Source of the DNA: Burkholderia sp. H160
GTDB taxonomy: Bacteria > Pseudomonadota > Gammaproteobacteria > Burkholderiales > Burkholderiaceae
Direction: 5' to 3'
NCBI GenBank assembly: GCA_000173575.1
Contig: ABYL01000063.1
Location: 1 to 39,084, forward strand
Length of the DNA: 39,084 nt
The position numbers and the translations under genes are program-made. The number at the start of each line of letters is the position of its first letter. The stretch's first letter is position 1. The notes under the pieces are model-generated. The model saw only the letters and a program-made list of their open reading frames with translations, did not search any database and had not been told where the DNA came from. Shown in pieces: positions 34,217-39,084 of this stretch.

Positions 34217-35131
34217 TTGAAGATTTTCGTTACTGGCGCAAGCGGTTTTATCGGCGGCTCGATCGCGGCGCATCTGGCGCGCGCGGGCCATCAGGTGCGC
34301 GGGCTGATCCGCAAGCCCGAACACAGCGCCGAGTTGCAGCGGCTCGGCATCGAACCGGTGCTCGGCACGCTCGATGACCGCGCATTGCTGATCGCCGAAG
34401 CGCAAGCGGCCGACGCCGTCGTCAACGCCGCGAGCAGCGATCACGAAGGCGCGGTGCGCGCGCTGATCGACGCACTCGCGGGGTCGGGCAAGGTGCTGTT
34501 GCACACGAGCGGGTCGAGCATCGTCGGCGATGCGTCAGGCGGTGAAGCGGGTGAAGCGCGCATCTGTCACGAAGACGCGCTGCCCACACCGACCTCCGAC
34601 AAGGCCGCGCGCGTCGCGATCGATCAGCTCGTGCTCGACGCTGCGCAACGCAAGGTTCGCGCGGCCGTGCTGTGCAACACGCTGATCTACGGTCATGGCT
34701 CGGTGGCCGGCAGCGCGAGCGTGCAGTTGCCGCGGCTCGTGCGCCAGGCGCAGAAGAGCGGCGTCGTGCGCCACGTGGGCAGCGGCGGCAACATCTGGTC
34801 GAACGTGCACATCGACGACGTCGCCGAGCTGTATCGCCTCGCGCTCGATAAAACCCCTGCCGGCACGTTCTATTTCGTCGAAAGTGGCGAAGCGTCGTTC
34901 CGCGACATGAGCGCCGCAATTGCGCGCGCGATGAAGCTCGGCGCGCCGCAGGACTGGCCGCTCGAAGACGCGAAACAGGAATGGGGCTACGAAATGGCCT
35001 CGTACGGTCTCGGCTCGAACAGCCGCGTACGCGGCGAACGCGCGCGCCAGCTGCTCGGCTGGCAACCGCGACGCACGTCGGTGATCGAATGGATCGAGCG
35101 TGACATGATCGAGCCGCAAAGCACCGTTTGA
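34217..35131 (+). CDS. NAD(P)-dependent epimerase/dehydratase (extended SDR)
   Basis: Rossmann-fold oxidoreductase or epimerase of 304 residues. The start is TTG at 34217, supported by AGGAG six bases upstream (GTG at 34184 is an alternative without one). The cofactor motif GASGFIGG is at residues 8-15 and an arginine follows (GLIRKPEH). Further extended-SDR marks are LLHTSGSSIVGD and VLCNTLIYGHGS, where the usual YxxxK is not intact: the segment reads LIYGHGS rather than a Tyr-Lys pair, so catalysis may differ from classical SDRs. The substrate is unknown. It is divergent from its likely regulator. Confidence 0.9.
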   Translation: MKIFVTGASGFIGGSIAAHLARAGHQVRGLIRKPEHSAELQRLGIEPVLGTLDDRALLIAEAQAADAVVNAASSDHEGAVRALIDALAGSGKVLLHTSGSSIVGDASGGEAGEARICHEDALPTPTSDKAARVAIDQLVLDAAQRKVRAAVLCNTLIYGHGSVAGSASVQLPRLVRQAQKSGVVRHVGSGGNIWSNVHIDDVAELYRLALDKTPAGTFYFVESGEASFRDMSAAIARAMKLGAPQDWPLEDAKQEWGYEMASYGLGSNSRVRGERARQLLGWQPRRTSVIEWIERDMIEPQSTV

Positions 35132-35214
35132 CGACGTTTTGCGCGCCGTAAGCTGTGTAAGCGCGGCCGTCGCGCATCCGTAAACTCATTTCGATAGAAT
35201 CGCGCCCACCTGAC

Positions 35215-35229
35215 GGTGCGATTCGCACC
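35215..35229 (+). repeat. Leader hairpin of the small membrane protein gene
   Basis: GGTGCG, loop ATT, CGCACC: perfect 6-base-pair stem in the gap before the small gene. TAGAAT at 35195-35200 may be its -10 box, though no good -35 is seen, which would place the hairpin near the 5' end of the transcript. Confidence 0.4.
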
Positions 35230-35255
35230 ATCGCACCTGAGCCCGGATTCGACCG

Positions 35256-35438
35256 ATGATCCTCGCGCTGAACTTCTACTGGCTGACCAACCTGCTGGCG
35301 ATTCTGTTCGTCATCGCGTGCCTGTACGACAGGCGCTACGACGAATACGGCACATTGACGCTCTCGGCCGCGGCGATGAGCCTCATCGTGATGGCAATCG
35401 AGGTATTTCTCAATCCCGCCTTCGAGATTGCGCTGTAG
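35256..35438 (+). CDS. Small two-helix membrane protein
   Basis: Protein of 60 residues: MILALNFYWLTNLLAILFVIACLYDRR, then a short charged turn (DEYGTLTL), then a second hydrophobic helix (AAAMSLIVMAIEVFLNP). Two membrane spans with a positively charged RR turn predict an N-out/C-out or paired hairpin topology. The ribosome binding site is weak (CCGGA). I do not recognise a family. It sits alone between the epimerase and the convergent DUF899 gene. Confidence 0.6.
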   Translation: MILALNFYWLTNLLAILFVIACLYDRRYDEYGTLTLSAAAMSLIVMAIEVFLNPAFEIAL

Positions 35439-35476
35439 CGCGCGGCCGTCGTTCTCTCTGTGTCACCCTCACCATT

Positions 35477-36223
35477 TCACACCGTGTACGAGCCGGACTC
35501 CGCGCAGCCGCCGTGCGCCTGGTCGCCATAGCGGTCGTGATGCCTGACCCAGTCGGTCAGATTGCTCTTCTCGTTGCGGCCCTTCGGCGCGATGTCCAGA
35601 AGCGCGTACGTGTTCAGGAAGCGCTCGTCGCCGCGTCCGTAGCATGAGTACGTGTGGTACACGTCGCCGCTTTCGTCCTTGTAGAACACGCTGTGACCGT
35701 GCAGCTCGTCGATGCCGACATCCTGTTCGGTGAAGTTGTAGAACGCCTTTTTACTCGCCAGCTCCTCGGGCGTGAACGACACGTGGTAGTCGAAATTGAA
35801 ATCACTGCCGCTCGACGACACCCACGGAAAGGTCCATCCCATGCGCCGTTTGAACGCGTCGATCTTCTCGAGCGGCGCGAGCGACACCGTCACATAGGTA
35901 ACGTCATGATGTTCGAGGTGCGTGAGCATGCCGCTCATATGGTCCGACAGGAACGAGCAGCCGACGCAGCCCTCCTGCCAGTCCGGGCCCATCATGAAGT
36001 GATAAACGATCAGCTGGCTGCGTCCATCGAACAGCTCCGCGAGCGTCTTGCGGCCCTGCGGCGTATCGAACGTATAAAGCTTTTCGACCTTGACCCACGG
36101 CAATTCGCGACGCTTGCGCGCGAGTTCGTCGCCGGCGCGCATATGCGCTTTTTCGTCGGCGAGCAGCGCACGGCTCGCGGCAAGCCACTCTTCCCGGCTG
36201 CCGATGCGATGTTGCGGTTCCAT
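35477..36223 (-). CDS. DUF899 thioredoxin-like protein
   Basis: Protein of 248 residues of the DUF899 family, which has a thioredoxin-like fold. Landmarks are the N-terminal RIGSREEWLAASRALLADEKAHMRAGDELARKRRELPWVKVEK, LIVYHFMMGPDWQEGCVGCSFLSDH (CVGC at the thioredoxin CxxC position) and VYHTYSCYGRGDERFLNTYALLD. The ATG at 36223 has AAGGAG eight bases upstream. Its promoter region carries a perfect palindrome at 36256. DUF899 genes are often found beside ArsR-family regulators, but none is here. The substrate is unknown. Confidence 0.92.
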   Translation of the reverse strand: MEPQHRIGSREEWLAASRALLADEKAHMRAGDELARKRRELPWVKVEKLYTFDTPQGRKTLAELFDGRSQLIVYHFMMGPDWQEGCVGCSFLSDHMSGMLTHLEHHDVTYVTVSLAPLEKIDAFKRRMGWTFPWVSSSGSDFNFDYHVSFTPEELASKKAFYNFTEQDVGIDELHGHSVFYKDESGDVYHTYSCYGRGDERFLNTYALLDIAPKGRNEKSNLTDWVRHHDRYGDQAHGGCAESGSYTV

Positions 36224-36255
36224 GTGCGTCTCCTTTCCTGCTGAATGCAGGACTC

Positions 36256-36273
36256 AACCATAAGGTTATGGTT
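36256..36273. promoter_or_regulatory. Perfect palindrome in the DUF899 promoter
   Basis: AACCATAA-GG-TTATGGTT, an 8-2-8 inverted repeat 33 bases before the DUF899 start codon. On the minus strand TTGACT (36297-36292) and TAAACC (36275-36270) with a 16-base spacer form a candidate promoter whose -10 is inside the palindrome, fitting repression. The cognate regulator is not in the window. Confidence 0.6.
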
Positions 36274-36307
36274 TAGAAACGCTGGGGCGAAAGTCAAGGA
36301 CACGATC

Positions 36308-37705
36308 TCAGATCGCCCAGCCGCCGAGATAGAACCCGACCAAGACCGCCGCGATCGCCACAGTGCCCACATTGAGCCTGCGATACTCGCCGCTGACGAC
36401 GCGCCCGATCACGAGCGTCGCGAAGCCGAGCATGATGCCGGTCACGATGTTCGCGGTCAGCACGATGAACACCGCGCAAACGAGCCCCGCCATCGCGTCG
36501 ACCATGTCGTCCATATGCAGCTTGCTCACGTTCGACAGCATCAGCAGCCCCACGTACATCAGCGCGGGCGCAGTCGCGTAGGTTGGCACCAGCGCGGCGA
36601 GCGGCGAGAAGAACATCACGACGAGAAACAGCAGGCCGACGACCGCCGCCGCCATCCCCGTTTTCGCCCCCGCCGCGACACCGACCGTCGACTCAATATA
36701 CGCGGCCGCCGGCGCGCCGCCAAGCAGGCCCGAGAAGACCGAGCTCAGTGAATCGGCGGTCAGCGCGCGGCCGCCGTTGATGATGCGGCCGTTCTCGTCG
36801 AGCTGCCCCGCCTGGCCCGCGACCGCGCGGATCGTGCCGGTCGCGTCGAACACGGCGGTCATCACGAGCGCGAGCACGCTCGGCAGCACCGCCATCGACA
36901 GCGCGCCCTTCACGTCCATCGCGCCGATCAGCGACGCGTGGCCCGGCGCGCTCAACGACGGCACCGCGAACACGCCGTGAAACGCCACGGCCGGATCGAT
37001 CGCGAGCCCGATCGCCGAGATCGCGACGATCACGATCAGGATCGAGCCCGGCACGCGCCGCCGCACGAGCCCGAAGATCGCGGCGAGACCCACGACCGAC
37101 ATCAGCGCCGGCAACGCGGTGATATGCCCGAGCGACACCGGCAAACCGGCGCCCGGATTCTTGACGACGAGCCCGACGTCGTTCGCGGCGATCAGCAGCA
37201 GAAACAGGCCGATGCCGATCCCGGTGCCGTGCGCGATGCCGGCCGGCAGATTGCGCAGGATCCACGAGCGCACGCCGGTCACCGAAATCGCGGTGAACAC
37301 GACGCCCATCAGGAACACCGCGCCGAGCGCGACGCTCGGATGCAGGCCCTTGCCGAGCACGAGGCCGAACGCCGTGAATGCGGTCAGCGAGATCGCGCAG
37401 CCGATCGCGATCGGCAGACGCGCCCACACGCCCATCAGCAGCGAGCCGAACGCGGTGGTCAAACACACGGCGACGAACACCGCGCTGGTGTCGAAGCCCG
37501 CCTTGCCGAACATGCCCGGCACGACGAATACGGAATAGACCATCGCGAGAAAGGTCGTGATGCCCGCGACGATCTCCTGACGCTGTGTGCTGCCGCGCGC
37601 GGAAATGTCGAAGTAGCGGTCGAGAAAGCCCTTACCGCGCAATGATTCGGTGTCGAAGGATTCGCTCGCGACGTCGGAATTCGCGAGGGCCTGGGGTTCC
37701 ATCAT
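36308..37705 (-). CDS. NCS2 family (AzgA-like) purine permease
   Basis: Inner-membrane proton-coupled nucleobase transporter of 465 residues with 12 or more hydrophobic segments. Signature phrases [65 protein letters not shown] and [29 protein letters not shown] place it in the AzgA branch (E. coli AdeP/AdeQ, GhxP/GhxQ), close to the adenine permease type. The first ATG (37705) of a Met-Met pair has GGAGG eight bases upstream; the longer frame to 37825 overlaps the leader. It is upstream of DUF899 on the same strand, with a separate promoter between them. Exact base specificity cannot be settled by eye. Confidence 0.93.
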   Translation of the reverse strand: MMEPQALANSDVASESFDTESLRGKGFLDRYFDISARGSTQRQEIVAGITTFLAMVYSVFVVPGMFGKAGFDTSAVFVAVCLTTAFGSLLMGVWARLPIAIGCAISLTAFTAFGLVLGKGLHPSVALGAVFLMGVVFTAISVTGVRSWILRNLPAGIAHGTGIGIGLFLLLIAANDVGLVVKNPGAGLPVSLGHITALPALMSVVGLAAIFGLVRRRVPGSILIVIVAISAIGLAIDPAVAFHGVFAVPSLSAPGHASLIGAMDVKGALSMAVLPSVLALVMTAVFDATGTIRAVAGQAGQLDENGRIINGGRALTADSLSSVFSGLLGGAPAAAYIESTVGVAAGAKTGMAAAVVGLLFLVVMFFSPLAALVPTYATAPALMYVGLLMLSNVSKLHMDDMVDAMAGLVCAVFIVLTANIVTGIMLGFATLVIGRVVSGEYRRLNVGTVAIAAVLVGFYLGGWAI

Positions 37706-37735
37706 GATGAGTGCCTCCTTTATCAGCGTGCTGAA

Positions 37736-37755
37736 ACGGCCGCTACGGCGGCCGT
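37736..37755 (-). repeat. Leader hairpin upstream of the purine permease
   Basis: ACGGCCGC, 4-base loop, GCGGCCGT: a perfect 8-base-pair stem about 31 bases before the start codon. No purine riboswitch core is recognisable. Confidence 0.6.
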
Positions 37756-38134
37756 CATCAGGTTCGTCTCGTGGATTTGTTGGTGTGCGTAGCGCTTTTC
37801 TGAGTCGCAATGTAGGTGAAGACAACTATGTGTCCAATCGCATGAATGGCATGCCGGGCATGTCGCGCGACTTATAACTTTTGCGCGACGGTCGCTCGCG
37901 CGAGGGCGCCGCGCGTTTACACCTACGCCATTCGGCCACGCGCGGAACGCGCCGAATCCGCAGCGGCGACGAGCCTCCAGGCACGCGACGTGCAAGGCAA
38001 TGCCGCCAGTCAGCCGGTAAATCAGCCTGCGAAAGGCGGTCCGCACGGCAGCGCGGGTTAAACTCTGGGCCGTACCCCATCCAACTGCGGCGGCCCATCG
38101 CGCCCGTCCGCACCAGCCCGTGGAGTTTTTCCTG
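37756..38134. other. Divergent region between the permease and the PRC-barrel lipoprotein
   Basis: About 380 bases with no supported gene. It should hold both promoters. CATG recurs several times around 37840-37862 (for example GGCATGCC), without a regular spacing. Nothing more can be assigned. Confidence 0.4.
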
Positions 38135-39084
38135 ATGACTGGCGGTTTTCCGCGCCCCGTCCGGCGCCTGCCGATTGTCCCGTGTGGACCACTTGGATCG
38201 CTTCGCCCGCTCGATTCGCCTGATTCGCCCGATCTGTTTCGCCTGTTCCGCTTGCTGAGCGCCTTGGCCGCGCTGCTTGCGCTCGCCGCGCTGTCAGGTT
38301 GCAGCACGCTGTTGTGGGGTACGCAGCAGGCGCCGATCGTCGATGCGACGGTGATGCCCGTCGAGCCGGCGAGCGCGCCGGTCGCCGCGTCCGCGCCTGA
38401 ACCGGTCGAGACGGAGGCAGCCGAGGGGCCTGGGGAGCCGAAGAAACCGAAGAAGCCGGTCGTGAAGCCGCATAAGGTCGAACCGCCGCCGCCCGTCGTC
38501 GCGCCGGCTCCGCCGCCGCCCCCTCCTCCTCCGCCGTTGATCGTGCTGCGCACGATCGAGCGCAGCGATGCGCGCACGCTGCTCGACAGCCAGGTGCAGA
38601 AACCCGACGGCAAGGTGGTCGGCCGCGCGATCGACATGACCGCCGACGCGGCCGGCAAGCCGCGCCAGATGGTCGTCAATCTGCAGGGCTTCCTCGGCGT
38701 CGGCGACCGCAAGGTGAACTTCCCGTGGGATTCGTTCCACTTCGCGCCGACAGCGAAAGGCGCGCCGATCACGCTGAACGCGACCGCCGTGCCGAGCGGC
38801 GCGAACAAATCCAACGCGCTGGAACTGCCGCTGCTCGATGCGACCGTCGAGCGCGCGAACGGCGCGAAGGTGGGTCGCGTGGTCGACGTGCTGATCGACG
38901 GCAACTCGCAGCCGCAGGCGATCGTGCTCGACGTGAGCGGCATGGTCAGCACCGACCGGCGCACGATCGCCGCGAACTGGTCGGCACTGCGCTTCGTCAC
39001 GCGCGACAAGGAGCTGCATCCGCAGATCGATCTGAGCGACGCGCAGATCAACGCGACGCCGCCCTACGCGAGCGACAAGCCGAT
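38135..39084 (+). CDS. PRC-barrel lipoprotein with proline-rich linker (partial)
   Basis: Frame open to the window end, 316 residues visible. The ATG at 38135 has GGAG nine bases upstream. A long leader with a SPDSPD repeat precedes a hydrophobic segment (LLSALAALLALAALSGC) and a lipobox with Cys56, predicting a lipoprotein. A low-complexity region follows, rich in Pro, Glu and Lys (PKKPKKP and a nine-proline run). Then two PRC-barrel-like modules appear: TLLDSQVQKPDGKVVGRAIDM with FPWDSFHFAP, and LLDATVERANGAKVGRVVDVLID with AANWSALRFV. PRC barrels are small beta-barrels often tied to membrane or RNA-processing scaffolds. The C-terminus is beyond the window; no enzymatic role is implied. Confidence 0.82.
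   Translation, partial: MTGGFPRPVRRLPIVPCGPLGSLRPLDSPDSPDLFRLFRLLSALAALLALAALSGCSTLLWGTQQAPIVDATVMPVEPASAPVAASAPEPVETEAAEGPGEPKKPKKPVVKPHKVEPPPPVVAPAPPPPPPPPPLIVLRTIERSDARTLLDSQVQKPDGKVVGRAIDMTADAAGKPRQMVVNLQGFLGVGDRKVNFPWDSFHFAPTAKGAPITLNATAVPSGANKSNALELPLLDATVERANGAKVGRVVDVLIDGNSQPQAIVLDVSGMVSTDRRTIAANWSALRFVTRDKELHPQIDLSDAQINATPPYASDKP

Noticed and set aside
37706-37825. Possible purine riboswitch before the purine permease
   Set aside because: Only a single strong hairpin is seen; the three-way junction core of known purine riboswitches is missing.
38490-38535. Run of CCG/CCT triplets as a possible tandem repeat element
   Set aside because: It is the proline-rich linker of the PRC-barrel lipoprotein, in frame, with mixed codons.

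Overview
The window is GC-rich (strong G/C bias at third codon positions) and looks like a chromosomal segment of a Burkholderia/Paraburkholderia-type betaproteobacterium. This rests on protein character (hut operon with hutF/hutG, GDCCVxC protein, YafY-VOC pair, HutD) and codon bias; no database search was possible. I see no tRNA, rRNA, CRISPR array, transposase, integrase or phage gene. Both ends cut through genes: a patatin-like phospholipase on the left and a PRC-barrel lipoprotein on the right.

Layout. 1-3340 (minus): patatin-like phospholipase, a two-repeat BamE/SmpA-like lipoprotein, and a four-domain rhodanese protein whose downstream flank holds a set of nested helices ending in an intrinsic terminator (candidate small RNA). 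3658-6297 (plus): a luciferase-family monooxygenase closed by a clear terminator, then a secreted beta-propeller protein. 6365-8289: a SnoaL-like/OsmC operon divergent from a LysR regulator. 8358-10307: NUDIX hydrolase, a VOC-MarR pair with an operator-like palindrome in its promoter, and a small Cys-rich GDCCVxC protein. 10782-14942: a secreted Asp-box (sialidase-fold) protein, a YafY-type regulator with a VOC partner, and an exported alpha/beta hydrolase.

15419-19976 (plus): glgC and glgA (ADP-glucose synthesis and glycogen chain elongation), pdxY (pyridoxal kinase), and a small acidic conserved protein preceded by a perfect TATAAT and a terminator-like hairpin. 20392-24589: an orphan branched-chain-amino-acid-type periplasmic binding protein, a DUF3857/transglutaminase protein with an XRE-like regulator upstream, and a 44-residue exported His/Cys-rich peptide with its own terminator.

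24823-32922 (minus) is a complete histidine utilisation operon, transcribed hutH-hutC-hutU-hutD-hutI-hutF-hutG. It degrades histidine through urocanate, imidazolonepropionate, formiminoglutamate and formylglutamate to glutamate plus formate. Genes are tightly packed with 4-base overlaps. Three copies of a TGTATATACA-type palindrome lie upstream of hutH; one overlaps a candidate -35 box, which fits repression by HutC relieved by urocanate.

33190-39084: a LysR regulator divergent from an NAD-dependent epimerase, a tiny two-helix membrane protein, a DUF899 thioredoxin-like protein behind a perfect 8-2-8 palindrome, an AzgA-type purine permease with a strong leader hairpin, and the truncated PRC-barrel lipoprotein. 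Most of the window is ordinary core or accessory metabolism. The most interesting unexplained items are the structured RNA candidate at about 1412-1600, the 44-residue metal-ligand-rich peptide, the distal HutC site and several orphan operator-like palindromes.
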